Of a stretch of 64,000 nucleotides of DNA, positions 9,709 through 19,995 are shown piece after piece (position 1 is the stretch's first letter; each line of letters starts with the position of its first letter). Source of the stretch: Acinetobacter seifertii (GTDB lineage: Bacteria > Pseudomonadota > Gammaproteobacteria > Pseudomonadales > Moraxellaceae); contig NZ_KB851199.1 in the NCBI RefSeq assembly GCF_000368065.1, positions 1 through 64,000 on the forward strand, written 5' to 3'. The position numbers were made by a program, and so were the translations under genes. A model generated the notes under the pieces. It searched no databases. It saw only the letters and a list, made by a program, of their open reading frames with translations, and was not told the DNA's origin.

Positions 9709-10626
9709 ATGGCTGATACAAATATTCCGAAAGAAATCGCTTATAGTCTCAAAAGTATATTTACCAATGTTAATACCGAACGTATTAGTGAAATTTTAGT
9801 CGGTGTTGTGCTTTGCTTTATTGGTTTTGTTCTTGCACGCATTATTTCAAATACATTTATTAGAACTATTGGCTCACGCTTTAATGCTCATCAACGTTTA
9901 GTGTGGCGTCGTGGTATTTTTTATTTTATTTTCTTACTCTTCATTATGACGAGTTTAAAAGAGGCAGGATTTAAACTTAGTGTATTTCTTGGAGCAGCAG
10001 GGATTTTAACAGTAGCACTTGGTTTTGCTTCACAAACATCAGCCAGTAACTTAATTAGTGGTCTATTTTTGATTGGGGAAGGTTCATTTGAAGTCGGTGA
10101 TACCATTCAAATTACCCTCATTCGTGGCAATACCATTGAAGGTGAAGTCATTTCAATTGACTTACTCTCGGTTAAGCTACTCACGCTCGACAATGTTTAT
10201 ATTCGTTTGCCGAATGAACAACTTATTCGTGCGCCTGTACACAACTTATCTAAATATCCGATACGGCGTATTCCAATTACACTCGCCATTAACTTTCACG
10301 AAGACATTATTAAAGTTCGCGAAGTGTTACTAAATGTGGCAGCTAATTATCCACTCGTATTAGATGACCCAAAACCTGCGGTAACTGTGACTGCATTTAG
10401 AGAGTCATCGATTGAGCTTTTATTTGCGATGTGGTGTCGTCAAGAAAATTCTTTAAAAGTTCGAGATGAGATGCAAGAACGTATCCGAAATGGCTTTTTA
10501 GATAATCAAATTGAAATTCCTGTTCCTAAAATGGGATTAATTGATCGTCCATCTACTGTTTTTGCTGAAGATGATATCGATCAATACAGCAACCAGAAAG
10601 AGTTAAAACAAGAGCCTAAAGCTTAG
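9709..10626 (+). CDS. MscS-family mechanosensitive ion channel
   Basis: 305 residues. Three membrane segments (about 27-48, 65-85, 88-115) lead into the MscS pore helix and beta domain: SVFLGAAGILTVALGFASQTSASNLISGLFLIGEGSFEVGDTI, then GEVISIDLLSVKLLTLDN and IRLPNEQLI. The cytoplasmic alpha/beta domain continues to about 280, with an acidic, disordered C-terminus. The small-conductance family releases solutes on hypo-osmotic shock. A strong AAGGGGG precedes the ATG. The 3' end overlaps the convergent DUF2339 gene by 11 bp. Confidence 0.9.
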   Translation: MADTNIPKEIAYSLKSIFTNVNTERISEILVGVVLCFIGFVLARIISNTFIRTIGSRFNAHQRLVWRRGIFYFIFLLFIMTSLKEAGFKLSVFLGAAGILTVALGFASQTSASNLISGLFLIGEGSFEVGDTIQITLIRGNTIEGEVISIDLLSVKLLTLDNVYIRLPNEQLIRAPVHNLSKYPIRRIPITLAINFHEDIIKVREVLLNVAANYPLVLDDPKPAVTVTAFRESSIELLFAMWCRQENSLKVRDEMQERIRNGFLDNQIEIPVPKMGLIDRPSTVFAEDDIDQYSNQKELKQEPKA

Positions 10627-10633
10627 GCTCTTG
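10609..10633. terminator. Bidirectional hairpin spanning overlapping stop codons
   Basis: Perfect 11-bp stem CAAGAGCCTAA/TTAGGCTCTTG with a 3-nt loop. Both convergent reading frames end inside it. The flanking T-tracts are short (TTGATTCTT to the right, TTTTAACTC on the minus side), so it may act with Rho or mainly as a 3' end stabiliser. Confidence 0.6.
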
Positions 10634-13429
10634 ATTCTTCTGCACAGAGGATGATGGTGGTAATGGTGCAAGATAAGCAATAATCAGCATTACCCCACCT
10701 GCTCCAATAAATGAAATAACTCGAGTTAATGTTGCACTTTGCGATAGATCAAGCAAAATCAGCTTTAATACAACAATCCCTAAAAGTGCAGCACCTACAA
10801 ACCAGAGTTGACGAATCATTTTCCGACTAGAGTATGTGGTCAATACAAATGCCAGAATAACCCAAAGTAGTGTCAGGCTTAATTGGACTATCCCATTTGT
10901 CCAAATTGCCACGCTCCATAGTGGTGTCGCCCAGTAGTGGTGCAAGCCCCGAACGACCACACTACTGAACACCAACAGTCCCACTAAAATTGTTGTAATT
11001 TTAAAAGTCCACTCCAGTGACTTATCTTGATCAAAATCATGTTGATAAATAATAAAGAGTAGACCTGCAAATCCCGCAATTGAAAGTAAGTCAGTTAAGT
11101 TAAATAAAGGAACAAAATATAGGTACTCGGCAGAATGAATATCAACACTCATCGCAAGCAACCACAATAAGCTCAAACACCACACCGGAATTTGATGCAA
11201 CAACGTCGTTTTATGAGCTTTATATGCCCAAAGTGAATACCCCCCTGGAACAAAAGCCAAAGCCACAATTGGCATTTGCGGAAAAATAGCCATACCCACT
11301 ATCGCTAATACTAACCAGCTTAAACCAGCCCAGACTTTTAAGTAGCTAGACTCCCCCGACTGCGGTTGAGCGATAATAAATAAACCACTAAGAAGAATAG
11401 TACTAACAAGGAAAGTAATTTGCTGTAATGAATCTACCCATTTAAACAACGTAAAAACTTGACTTGTAAAGGCTTCACCCAAAATTAGTAACAGTAACAG
11501 ACTAATTAAAAGTAACTGTAAACTTTCCCATTGGACGCGAAGCTTATAATGAATAACTGCACTAAATATTGCGATTAGGGCTATGGCAAACATCAAATAT
11601 GGGCTTAAGGCATGATGATGCCATGCCATTATTTCTACACCTGCTACAGCACCCGCATACATACCTAGACATAAGAAAATGCCACTAAACATGCTTGCAC
11701 TGAAATAACGTTGTTCTTTACTGTTGTATTGCAGTAAATAAAAAGCTGAAATGAATTGAGCAATTGCATAAATGCTAGTGCTTAGCGTTGGGAACTCTTC
11801 ATTTGCCCAAACCTGATAAAACAGTGCAAGTGAGCTAAGTAAAACTAAAACTACACCAATATATCGGCTTAAACGGTAGCGCTCAGTTACTCCCCAAACG
11901 ATTAAAGCCGTACCTTGTGCAACCCAACCAATAGCAGTCCAATGTGCCCCTTTCGCGAGTGGAAAAATTAAGGCAAAAAAAGCAACGGAAAGAATGAAAA
12001 AGCTTTTGGCAAGAACTGAAAGTTGTGGATGGGATTTTTTAATCCAATAAGTTAATACCGCATAAGTACCCGCTAATACAGCAGCGCCAATCGTCAAAGC
12101 TTGGGTAGACTCATGAACTAAATAAGCATGAAGCGTAAAACCCAGTACAGGCACACTAAAAATAAGACCAACATCTAACAGTGGAGGTAAACGAATACCC
12201 ACTTGTTTATCATGTTCTGAAACCCGCGATATATTTTGGCTATAACGAACACTTAACCAAATAAACAAAGCAATATGACACCATAAGATCCAGTCTAATG
12301 TGTCAAATTTTGCTGGCTCAGCATAAAATGCGATTGCACTACCACCAATAAACATCGTGGCAAAGAAAGCAATCTGATTTAGGATTTTCCAAGGCTGAAT
12401 AAAATTAACAGCAGCCACTGCAAGATTAATGACGAAGTAATAACTAAATAGAAAAATTACATCTGGGCGATATTGCGGAATAATTAAAGGAGCCGCATAA
12501 GCCATACCGAGTGCTAATATTGCCAAATAAATTGCTTGTTGTTTTAAGCTAAGGAATACTGTAATTGCTAATAAAATAGCAAATAAAATACTCGCTGTAG
12601 TGATATTGGCAATGACACTAAAATGATGTGAGAACACAAGTGTCAGGAATACAACCGCAAGCCCTACACCCTGCAATGCCACAGCAAAAAGCTGGTTTTT
12701 CTTTTGCAAGGTATACCCAAATGCTGTTAACACAGCTCCAGCAAGAGCAATAAAACCAAGTTTTACACCTAGGCTTAACTGCCAGTGCTCACTTGCAAAA
12801 CGTAATAACAACACTACTCCAACCATCAGCACAGCAACAGCAACTCTTAAAATTGGATTACCATGAACCATCCAATCGACTGCTGGTTGCCACCATGCGC
12901 TTTGTACATGAGCTATTTGTTGTTCTTGATTTGAAGCTATTGTTTCAGGTAAAGCTGGCTTGACTGGCTCAACGATATTTTTTGGATCAACTTGCTCTAT
13001 CGCTGGAGTTATAGCTTCTGTTTGTAGAGTATCGTTTACACGAACAGTTTGTTTTGCTGACTCAAGGAACAATAGACGAGTATGAAATGTACTAATAGTT
13101 TGAATCAAACATAATAATAAAACCAGTAATGCCCCACCAGCAATCCACATCCAATGATTGATATAAGCAACTAATGCAACCAAGGCGGCTGCATAAATTA
13201 CTGTTCTTTGTATGTGTATAGAATAAAGTGGCGTTTTCTGCTGAGAAAACTGTTGTTCTAAATGAATTAAACGCTGATGCAAATTTGATAAAAATTGAAC
13301 TAATATGACAGTGAGCGCAATAGATAAAGCAACAACGGCGCTTTGAAATTTAAAACCAATTGAAATGGCTAAAAACAAAGTCAAAGCGATCAAAACGACG
13401 ATCATTCCCTGTTTGTCTTTTTTATACAT
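10616..13429 (-). CDS. Large DUF2339 polytopic membrane protein
   Basis: 937 residues, almost entirely hydrophobic, with about 25 or more likely membrane spans. Two start at residues 9-43, a soluble stretch follows at about 118-185 (acidic/Pro-Gln rich), and nearly continuous spans run from about 190 to 920. The layout (coiled N-terminal segment, linker, WWQPAVDWMVHGNPILRVAVAVLMVGV entry, repeated small-residue helices) is that of the DUF2339/COG5373 family of unknown function. No catalytic motif is evident. The start is the ATG at 13429; an in-frame ATG at 13405 is an alternative. It overlaps the end of the MscS gene by 11 bp. Confidence 0.82.
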   Translation of the reverse strand: MYKKDKQGMIVVLIALTLFLAISIGFKFQSAVVALSIALTVILVQFLSNLHQRLIHLEQQFSQQKTPLYSIHIQRTVIYAAALVALVAYINHWMWIAGGALLVLLLCLIQTISTFHTRLLFLESAKQTVRVNDTLQTEAITPAIEQVDPKNIVEPVKPALPETIASNQEQQIAHVQSAWWQPAVDWMVHGNPILRVAVAVLMVGVVLLLRFASEHWQLSLGVKLGFIALAGAVLTAFGYTLQKKNQLFAVALQGVGLAVVFLTLVFSHHFSVIANITTASILFAILLAITVFLSLKQQAIYLAILALGMAYAAPLIIPQYRPDVIFLFSYYFVINLAVAAVNFIQPWKILNQIAFFATMFIGGSAIAFYAEPAKFDTLDWILWCHIALFIWLSVRYSQNISRVSEHDKQVGIRLPPLLDVGLIFSVPVLGFTLHAYLVHESTQALTIGAAVLAGTYAVLTYWIKKSHPQLSVLAKSFFILSVAFFALIFPLAKGAHWTAIGWVAQGTALIVWGVTERYRLSRYIGVVLVLLSSLALFYQVWANEEFPTLSTSIYAIAQFISAFYLLQYNSKEQRYFSASMFSGIFLCLGMYAGAVAGVEIMAWHHHALSPYLMFAIALIAIFSAVIHYKLRVQWESLQLLLISLLLLLILGEAFTSQVFTLFKWVDSLQQITFLVSTILLSGLFIIAQPQSGESSYLKVWAGLSWLVLAIVGMAIFPQMPIVALAFVPGGYSLWAYKAHKTTLLHQIPVWCLSLLWLLAMSVDIHSAEYLYFVPLFNLTDLLSIAGFAGLLFIIYQHDFDQDKSLEWTFKITTILVGLLVFSSVVVRGLHHYWATPLWSVAIWTNGIVQLSLTLLWVILAFVLTTYSSRKMIRQLWFVGAALLGIVVLKLILLDLSQSATLTRVISFIGAGGVMLIIAYLAPLPPSSSVQKNQEPKL

Positions 13430-13583
13430 GGGCTTTGCAATATGACACCTTCATTACATGTCATCTTACTTCAAGCCAATACAAGCGTATATTTATACAT
13501 ACAAAATACTGCAAAAATCATAAACCTGCATTCATAGCCGTTTTCACGTAAAATACCCCTAATTCAAATTAAGGAATTGTTCA

Positions 13584-16355
13584 ATGCCACCATTTGTCTT
13601 GGTTGATGGGTCCTATTTTTTATTTCGTGCATATCATGCATTACCACCATTGACGACCTCTACAGGGTTACATACCAATGCAATACGTGGGGCAATTTCT
13701 GCCATTCAAAAATTAATGCGCCGTATGCAGCCAACACATATGGCTGTCATTTTTGATACGCCTGAGCCAACTTTCCGTCATAAGCTTTCACCTATTTATA
13801 AAGGTGATCGTCCAACCATGCCTGAAGAGTTATCTCAACAGATTCCATATTTGCATGCATTGATTAAAGCTCAAGGGATTCCTTTATATAGTCTTCCGGG
13901 TGCAGAAGCAGATGACATTATCGGTACACTTGCTAAACGTGCCGTACTCGAAGGCCATCATGTCCTTATCTCAACTGGAGATAAAGACATGGCCCAGCTC
14001 GTCAATGACCATGTAAAATTAGAAGATAGCTTTAAAGATCGCGTCATGGATATCGACGGCGTATTTGAAAAATTTGGTGTTTGGCCAAATCAGATTATCG
14101 ATTACTTAACCCTTATGGGCGATGCGTCTGATGGCATCATGGGTGTGCCTGGCGTGGGTGCAAAAACAGCAGCTAAGTTACTAACTGAATATGGCACTTT
14201 GGATAATATCATTGCTAATGTAGACCAGCTTAAAGGCAAACTGAGCCAAAATATTAAAGACAATTTAGACAATATTAAGCTTGATCACCAATTAGCCAGT
14301 ATTGTGTGTGATCTTCCTTTAGAACTCGACTGGCATGAATTAAAGCTTACTGATCCAAACGTAGAGGCTTTGCGTAATCTATACACTGAGCTTGAGTTTA
14401 GAAACCAATTACAATCGCTTGATCATCCAAACAACCCAAATAGTTCAAGCTACAAACAGCAAGCTTCACAGACTATTGTTCAAAATGAAGTTAAACCTGC
14501 TGAAACGATAGAAACCGAAGATCAAGCCAGCTTAACTAGTCAAGATGACCAGCTTGGAACTGCAAATTATCATACTGTTTTAACTCAAGAAGCTTGGGAT
14601 CAACTCTGGCAACGCATGCAAAATGCTGATCATTTTGCTATTGATACAGAGACCACAAGTCTTGATTACCGTATTGCAGAAATGGTCGGTTTTTCAATCG
14701 CCTTTGATGCACAAGATGCCTACTATGTGCCTTTAGCGCATAACTATGAAAATGCACCACAACAACTGAACCGTGAACAAATTCTAGCTCAAATTAAGCC
14801 TGTGCTAGAAAATGAAGCGGTTAAAAAAATCGGTCATCACCTTAAATATGACGCCCATATTTTTGCAAACCACGGTATAGAGCTTAAAGGCTGGTATTTC
14901 GATAGCATGCTGGCATCGTATGTACTAAATGCAGCTGCTACTCGTCATGGTATGGATGATGTTGCTCGTGTCTACTTAAGTCACTTAACCACGACTTTTG
15001 AACAAATTGCTGGTAAAGGTGCAAAGCAGAAAACTTTTAATCAAATTGAGATTGAAGTTGCTGCTCATTATGCAGCCGAAGATGCACATGTGACCTATCG
15101 TTTATATGAAGTCCTTTCAAATAAACTTAAAGCACATCCTGAGCTAGAAAATATTTTATATAACATTGAAATGCCAGTTGCCCGAATTTTGTCAGGCATG
15201 GAAGAAGATGGTATTCGCCTAGATCATGCATTCTTAGACAAGTTAAGTGTTGAATTTGCAAAAACAATGGAAGGGCTTGAAAATCAAGCGATGGAAATTG
15301 CAGATGAAACTTTTAATATTGCTTCACCTAAACAAGTAGGCGAAATCCTATTTGATAAATTAGGAATCAAAGGTGGTAAAAAAACTGCAACTGGGCAATA
15401 CAGCACCAGTGAAAGTGTTTTAGAAAAAATTGAACATCCTTTAGCGGAAATTATTCTAGAACATCGTGGTTTGGCAAAGCTAAAAAGTACCTATACTGAC
15501 CGTTTAGTTGAGCAATCTCATAACGATACGCATCGCGTACATACGAGTTATCACCAAGCACTCACAGCGACAGGTCGTCTCTCCTCTTCTGATCCGAATT
15601 TACAAAATATTCCAATTCGTAGACAAATTGGCCGTCAAATTCGTAAGGCATTCATTGCACCAGAAGGACGAGTTTTACTAGCAGCCGATTACTCGCAAAT
15701 TGAACTTCGTTTAATGGCTCATTTTTCTCAAGATGAAGCATTAGTACATGCATTCCAGCATGGGCAAGACGTTCACCGTCGTACTGCTGCCGAAGTATTA
15801 GGTATTGCAATTGAAGATGTAACCAATGACCAACGCCGCCAAGCGAAAGCAGTTAACTTTGGTCTACTGTATGGTATGTCTGAGTTTGGCTTAATTCGTC
15901 AATTAGGCTTCACACGTCAAGAATCGCAAAATTATATTAAGCAATATTTCCAACGCTATCCTGGTATTTACGAATATATGCAACGCACACGTCAAGTTGC
16001 ATCAGAACAAGGCTTTGTGGAAACCATTTTAGGTCGTCGTCTATATACACCAGATATTGATGCAAGAAATGTGATGGTGCGTAAGGCTGCCGAACGTGCT
16101 GCAATTAATGCGCCTTTACAAGGTAGTGCGGCTGATATTATTAAACTTGCAATGATTGAAGTTGATAAAATCTTGCCAAAAGATCAAGCCAAGCTACTAC
16201 TTCAAGTACACGATGAATTAGTATTTGAAGCTAATCAAAATATTGCTGAGGAACTTTCCAAACAAATCGCAAAAGTCATGGAATCTGTTGTAGAAATTTC
16301 CGTACCGTTAGTGGTTGAAGTTGGGCAAGGACAAAACTGGGATGACGCACACTAA
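13584..16355 (+). CDS. polA: DNA polymerase I
   Basis: 923 residues with all three domains. The 5'-3' nuclease (1-about 300) shows GDKDMAQLV and the LMGDASDGIMGVPGVGAKTAAKLL helix-hairpin-helix. The 3'-5' exonuclease (about 330-530) keeps the Asp/Glu motif FAIDTETTSLD, KYDAHIF and HYAAEDAHVTY, so proofreading looks intact. The polymerase shows motif A LLAADYSQIELRL, motif B RRQAKAVNFGLLYGMSEFG and motif C LLLQVHDELVFE. It fills gaps in repair and removes Okazaki primers. AAGGAATTGTTCA precedes the ATG. A strong terminator follows at 16373. Confidence 0.98.
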   Translation: MPPFVLVDGSYFLFRAYHALPPLTTSTGLHTNAIRGAISAIQKLMRRMQPTHMAVIFDTPEPTFRHKLSPIYKGDRPTMPEELSQQIPYLHALIKAQGIPLYSLPGAEADDIIGTLAKRAVLEGHHVLISTGDKDMAQLVNDHVKLEDSFKDRVMDIDGVFEKFGVWPNQIIDYLTLMGDASDGIMGVPGVGAKTAAKLLTEYGTLDNIIANVDQLKGKLSQNIKDNLDNIKLDHQLASIVCDLPLELDWHELKLTDPNVEALRNLYTELEFRNQLQSLDHPNNPNSSSYKQQASQTIVQNEVKPAETIETEDQASLTSQDDQLGTANYHTVLTQEAWDQLWQRMQNADHFAIDTETTSLDYRIAEMVGFSIAFDAQDAYYVPLAHNYENAPQQLNREQILAQIKPVLENEAVKKIGHHLKYDAHIFANHGIELKGWYFDSMLASYVLNAAATRHGMDDVARVYLSHLTTTFEQIAGKGAKQKTFNQIEIEVAAHYAAEDAHVTYRLYEVLSNKLKAHPELENILYNIEMPVARILSGMEEDGIRLDHAFLDKLSVEFAKTMEGLENQAMEIADETFNIASPKQVGEILFDKLGIKGGKKTATGQYSTSESVLEKIEHPLAEIILEHRGLAKLKSTYTDRLVEQSHNDTHRVHTSYHQALTATGRLSSSDPNLQNIPIRRQIGRQIRKAFIAPEGRVLLAADYSQIELRLMAHFSQDEALVHAFQHGQDVHRRTAAEVLGIAIEDVTNDQRRQAKAVNFGLLYGMSEFGLIRQLGFTRQESQNYIKQYFQRYPGIYEYMQRTRQVASEQGFVETILGRRLYTPDIDARNVMVRKAAERAAINAPLQGSAADIIKLAMIEVDKILPKDQAKLLLQVHDELVFEANQNIAEELSKQIAKVMESVVEISVPLVVEVGQGQNWDDAH

Positions 16356-16372
16356 GTCATCAATAAACCAAT

Positions 16373-16406
16373 AAAAAAAGGGCTGTGAAATACAGCCCTT
16401 TTTTTA
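16373..16406. terminator. Bidirectional terminator between polA and yggT
   Basis: Stem AAAAAGGGCTGT/ACAGCCCTTTTT with loop GAAAT, an A-tract before and a T-tract after. It serves both convergent genes. Confidence 0.9.
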
Positions 16407-16416
16407 TCGTCTCAAC

Positions 16417-16986
16417 TTAAAGTCCAGTTAAAAGAACTTTAGCGACTTCATTCATTAAGATCTCGGCAATATAGAGTGCCAAGAATGCCAAAATTGGAGA
16501 TAAATCAATCATTCCCATATTAGGCAACAAACGACGGAATGGTGCCAGTAATGGTTCAGCTAAATCTTGAATCACCTCAATATAAGGTGAACGCGATTGA
16601 GTGAACATAACCACCCAACTCAAAATGATTGTCGCAAAAATTAAATAACGGCAGAAACGAATCAAATCTTGAATCATGGTCACAAATGTCAGAATCACTA
16701 AATGAATCGGACTATTTGGCATTGAGCCAGAAAGATACATTACACCGAAAATTTTCAGTAAATATAAAATAATTAAAAGAACTAACGCGGCTAAATTGAA
16801 TCGGCCTTTTGCGACCGTTGGAAAAATTCGGCCAAAAATATCAACAATTTTCGTCGCTTTTACTGTCGATAAAACCACAGGATTATAAGGACTTACTGCC
16901 GCCAATTGCATTAAAAAACGGAAAAAGACCAATAAAATCGCGACATTAATTAAAATTCCAAAAATTAGCGCAGAATTTGCACCCAT
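16417..16986 (-). CDS. YggT-family inner-membrane protein
   Basis: 189 residues with about five membrane segments and two YggT repeats, each containing the signature around SPYNPVVLSTVKATKIVDIFGRIFP (first) and SRSPYIEVIQDLAEPLLAPFRRLLPNMGMIDLSPILAFLAL (second). The family is broadly conserved in Gram-negatives next to proC, as here. It has been linked to osmotic tolerance and septal function in other organisms; the exact role is not known. It starts 21 bp after the proC stop, which suggests translation from the proC message. Confidence 0.88.
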   Translation of the reverse strand: MGANSALIFGILINVAILLVFFRFLMQLAAVSPYNPVVLSTVKATKIVDIFGRIFPTVAKGRFNLAALVLLIILYLLKIFGVMYLSGSMPNSPIHLVILTFVTMIQDLIRFCRYLIFATIILSWVVMFTQSRSPYIEVIQDLAEPLLAPFRRLLPNMGMIDLSPILAFLALYIAEILMNEVAKVLLTGL

Positions 16987-17007
16987 AGTTGTCTTATCCT
17001 ATTTAAG

Positions 17008-17853
17008 CTATTTTGCACTGTCACTCAGTTCTTGAGCCAACTCTTGACTACGCTTCTGTGCAGCAGCCAATGCAGATTGAATATTTTGGGAGATTTGTGC
17101 ACGGTCAAAAACTTCAAGTGCAGCTTGTGTCGTACCATTTGGTGATGTCACATTCTTACGAAGTTCAGATGGAGTATTTGAACTCGTAATTGCCATTTGA
17201 GCTGCACCTAATGCCGTTTGAAGAGTTAAAGCAGTGGCAACTTTTTCATCAAGTCCTAAATTTTTACCAGCACGGATCATACTTTCCATGAGATAGAAAA
17301 AATATGCAGGACCTGAACCAGAAACCGCTGTTACCGCATCAATTTGAGCTTCGGAGTTTACCCAAATTGTTAAGCCTGTGGCTGCTAAAATCTGACTCGT
17401 TAATTCACGATCAGAAGTACCAACTACATCAGTCGCATAAATACCATGTGCGCCTGTTTGAACTAATGCCGGTGTATTTGGCATAACGCGAACAATTCGG
17501 TTGCTATCAATTAAGTTTGATATCGTTTGAATTTCAGCACCAGCAATAATTGATATAACCAATTTATCTGATAAAAGTCCTTTTAGAGGACGCAAAACAG
17601 TTGCCAAAACTTGTGGTTTTACTGCCAATACAACGACATCCGCATTTTTAATTGCAGCAACATTATCTTGTGTTACATGAACTTCTTTTTCTTGTAATAA
17701 ATGGCGGATTTGTTCAACTGGATCTGAAACGGTAATACGTGTTGGCGGTAAACCTCTTGAAATCAGGCCACCAATCAACGCTTGGGCCATATTACCACCA
17801 CCAATAAAACAGATATTACTATTTACTGCACTTGTCATAACCATATTCGCCAT
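17008..17853 (-). CDS. proC: Pyrroline-5-carboxylate reductase
   Basis: 281 residues (276 if started at the ATG at 17838). It catalyses the last step of proline synthesis, NAD(P)H reduction of pyrroline-5-carboxylate, in the cytoplasm. The N-terminal Rossmann motif CFIGGGNMAQALIGGL, VVLAVKPQ, SIIAGAEI, RVMPNTPALVQTGAHG and the C-terminal AVSGSGPAYFFYLMESM and NVTSPNGTTQAALEVF signatures are all present. The start region overlaps the tilS 3' end by 20-35 bp, so the two are translationally coupled; none of three possible ATG codons (17853, 17844, 17838) has a clear Shine-Dalgarno. Confidence 0.95.
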   Translation of the reverse strand: MANMVMTSAVNSNICFIGGGNMAQALIGGLISRGLPPTRITVSDPVEQIRHLLQEKEVHVTQDNVAAIKNADVVVLAVKPQVLATVLRPLKGLLSDKLVISIIAGAEIQTISNLIDSNRIVRVMPNTPALVQTGAHGIYATDVVGTSDRELTSQILAATGLTIWVNSEAQIDAVTAVSGSGPAYFFYLMESMIRAGKNLGLDEKVATALTLQTALGAAQMAITSSNTPSELRKNVTSPNGTTQAALEVFDRAQISQNIQSALAAAQKRSQELAQELSDSAK

Positions 17854-19219
17854 TTACCAGATCACAAGAATGAGAAATTAAATCTGGTTGCCATCCTCCT
17901 TGCTCACAATACGGAGACTGAGCCAACCAAAATCCTTTCGGTGTAAAAACCCCAAGCATAACATTATCTATGACTAATATTTGAATTGTATGACGAAGCC
18001 AAGGCAAAATATGTGCTTCTTGAATTGCTTTTTTTAACGGCCATTGCCCAACACGACCATATAAATGGACTTTTTCACCGCCTTGACGTCGAATTATTTT
18101 CAATTCTTTATTTAGTAAAGAATGACTCAAACCAATTTCTTTAGACAGAATATGAAAAAGTCCAGAAGGCCCCTGCCATTTTTCTTCTAATTTAAATACA
18201 TGCTCGAGTTCAGCTTCAACCGGATTTAATGTTTCAGCAAGAAAATCTTGCTTACTTAATCTATAAAGGTAATTTTGATAACGGACATAGTAAAACTGAT
18301 TCCAGTGCAAAGCGGCTTGCGCATCAGACTTTGAATTAATTACTTCACTCTTTAACCGCTCAACCATTTCAAATGCAGGCCGATATTGTCTATCACCTTT
18401 CATCCAAACAGAAAGTAATTGACGCTGACGTGCAGATGTCAACTCTAGTAATTTAGTTAAATCTAAACACTCAGCCGTGCCACAATGTTCTAAATCAACT
18501 TTTAAAACTTCTTCTAAAATTTCAGAAGCGTCTTGCATCAGGTAACTGGTTCGGCTTAAAGCCTGCTGCATTTTCGGAAATCGTTTTTGTAAGAATGGCC
18601 AAAGCTCTTCACGTGACCACGCCCGATCATAATGAATATCATAATTTGTAGGATCATTTACATACTCAATTTCAAGTTGAGCGGTCCAAGCAGCAATTTG
18701 TTCACGAGTTAAATCTAAAAAAGGACGCCAAATCGCCAAATCTACACGATAATCAATAGACTGCATAGCTGCAAGTCCATCAACACCAGCTCCCGACAAC
18801 AATCTTAATATAACTGTTTCGGCTTGATCTTGTTGATGGTGTGCAAGCACTAAAGTTTCATTAGGTTGTAAATGCTGTAGATAAGCTTGATAACGTGCCT
18901 GACGTGCTTGAGCTTCCAAATTACCATCAGTAACTTGGACTTTTTGAATAATATAAGGGATATTTAAACTTATTGCTTGATTGGCAACTAGTTTCGACCA
19001 TTCTGCACTTTGTTCTTGCAGTTGATGATCAATGTGAATTACTCGGATCTTTTGAGGGAAAATTTGAAACATCAAATGTAGCAGCAGCATTGAATCCATG
19101 CCGCCACTACATCCAATAAGAAAAGAGCTATTCTCTGAAAACTCTTGAGACTGCTTTAAGACGCTATGCCTAAATTTTCGCTGCCAAACTTCATTAAACG
19201 TTGATAACGTGCTTCGCAT
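17819..19219 (-). CDS. tilS: tRNA(Ile)-lysidine synthase
   Basis: 466 residues. It modifies C34 of the minor tRNA-Ile(CAU) to lysidine, using ATP, so that AUA is read as Ile; it is essential in bacteria. The PP-loop motif [13 protein letters not shown] is at 37-49, with [41 protein letters not shown] and [11 protein letters not shown] following. The C-terminal TilS substrate-binding domains extend to the end with [25 protein letters not shown]. The start lies 64 bp inside accA, an unusually long but apparently real overlap because no later in-frame start precedes the PP-loop. Confidence 0.95.
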   Translation of the reverse strand: MRSTLSTFNEVWQRKFRHSVLKQSQEFSENSSFLIGCSGGMDSMLLLHLMFQIFPQKIRVIHIDHQLQEQSAEWSKLVANQAISLNIPYIIQKVQVTDGNLEAQARQARYQAYLQHLQPNETLVLAHHQQDQAETVILRLLSGAGVDGLAAMQSIDYRVDLAIWRPFLDLTREQIAAWTAQLEIEYVNDPTNYDIHYDRAWSREELWPFLQKRFPKMQQALSRTSYLMQDASEILEEVLKVDLEHCGTAECLDLTKLLELTSARQRQLLSVWMKGDRQYRPAFEMVERLKSEVINSKSDAQAALHWNQFYYVRYQNYLYRLSKQDFLAETLNPVEAELEHVFKLEEKWQGPSGLFHILSKEIGLSHSLLNKELKIIRRQGGEKVHLYGRVGQWPLKKAIQEAHILPWLRHTIQILVIDNVMLGVFTPKGFWLAQSPYCEQGGWQPDLISHSCDLVNGEYGYDKCSK

Positions 19220-19977
19220 CGTTCATTTGCATCCATTGGTAGCAATTCATCTAAAGCTTGCTTCAAAACTACTTTTAGATTTTGCATAACACGCTCAGGG
19301 TCTAAATGAGCCCCTTCGCCTTCATCTACTACATATTCAACAATACCTAAAGATTGCAGCTTATCTGCTGTCAAACCTAAAGCTTCACTTGCTTGAGCAG
19401 CTTTTTCAGCAGTCTTCCACAAAATAGATGCACAACCTTCTGGTGAAATAACAGAATAAATACTATGAGATAGCATAATTACTCGGTCAGCAACACCAAT
19501 ACCTAAAGCACCACCAGAACCGCCTTCACCGAGTACTGTTGCAACTACAGGAACTTTCAAACTTGAAAGTTGAGCAAGACTCGTTGCAATTGCTTCAGCT
19601 TGTCCACGCTCTTCAGCACCAACACCTGGGTAAGCGCCCATAGTATCAATAAATGTAAAGACTGGAAGATTAAAACGCTCAGCCATATCTAATAAACGCT
19701 GAGATTTACGGTAACCTTCTGGGTTCGCCATACCAAAGTTGTGCTTTAATTTTTCACGGGTACTACGACCACGGTGTTGTCCAATGACCATCACAGGTTG
19801 ACCGTCAAAACGAGCAAGACCACCTACCATCGCACCATCGTCACCAAACAAACGATCACCATGCAAGGCATCAAACTCTGTAAAGATTTCACCGACATAA
19901 TCTAGAAATTGCGGACGATCAGGATGACGTGCAATTTGAACCGTTGTCCACGCTTTGGACTGAGTAGCTTTTTTCAT
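19156..19977 (-). CDS. accA: Acetyl-CoA carboxylase carboxyltransferase subunit alpha
   Basis: 273 residues. With AccD it transfers the carboxyl group from biotin-BCCP to acetyl-CoA, the committed step of fatty-acid synthesis. Signatures include [87 protein letters not shown] and [14 protein letters not shown]. It is about 45 residues shorter than E. coli AccA at the N-terminus, lacking part of the N-terminal helical region; the remaining core is complete, and there is no in-frame ATG upstream that would restore it. It overlaps tilS by 64 bp. Confidence 0.96.
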   Translation of the reverse strand: MKKATQSKAWTTVQIARHPDRPQFLDYVGEIFTEFDALHGDRLFGDDGAMVGGLARFDGQPVMVIGQHRGRSTREKLKHNFGMANPEGYRKSQRLLDMAERFNLPVFTFIDTMGAYPGVGAEERGQAEAIATSLAQLSSLKVPVVATVLGEGGSGGALGIGVADRVIMLSHSIYSVISPEGCASILWKTAEKAAQASEALGLTADKLQSLGIVEYVVDEGEGAHLDPERVMQNLKVVLKQALDELLPMDANERCEARYQRLMKFGSENLGIAS

Positions 19978-19995
19978 AGGTCGAATATTATCCCT

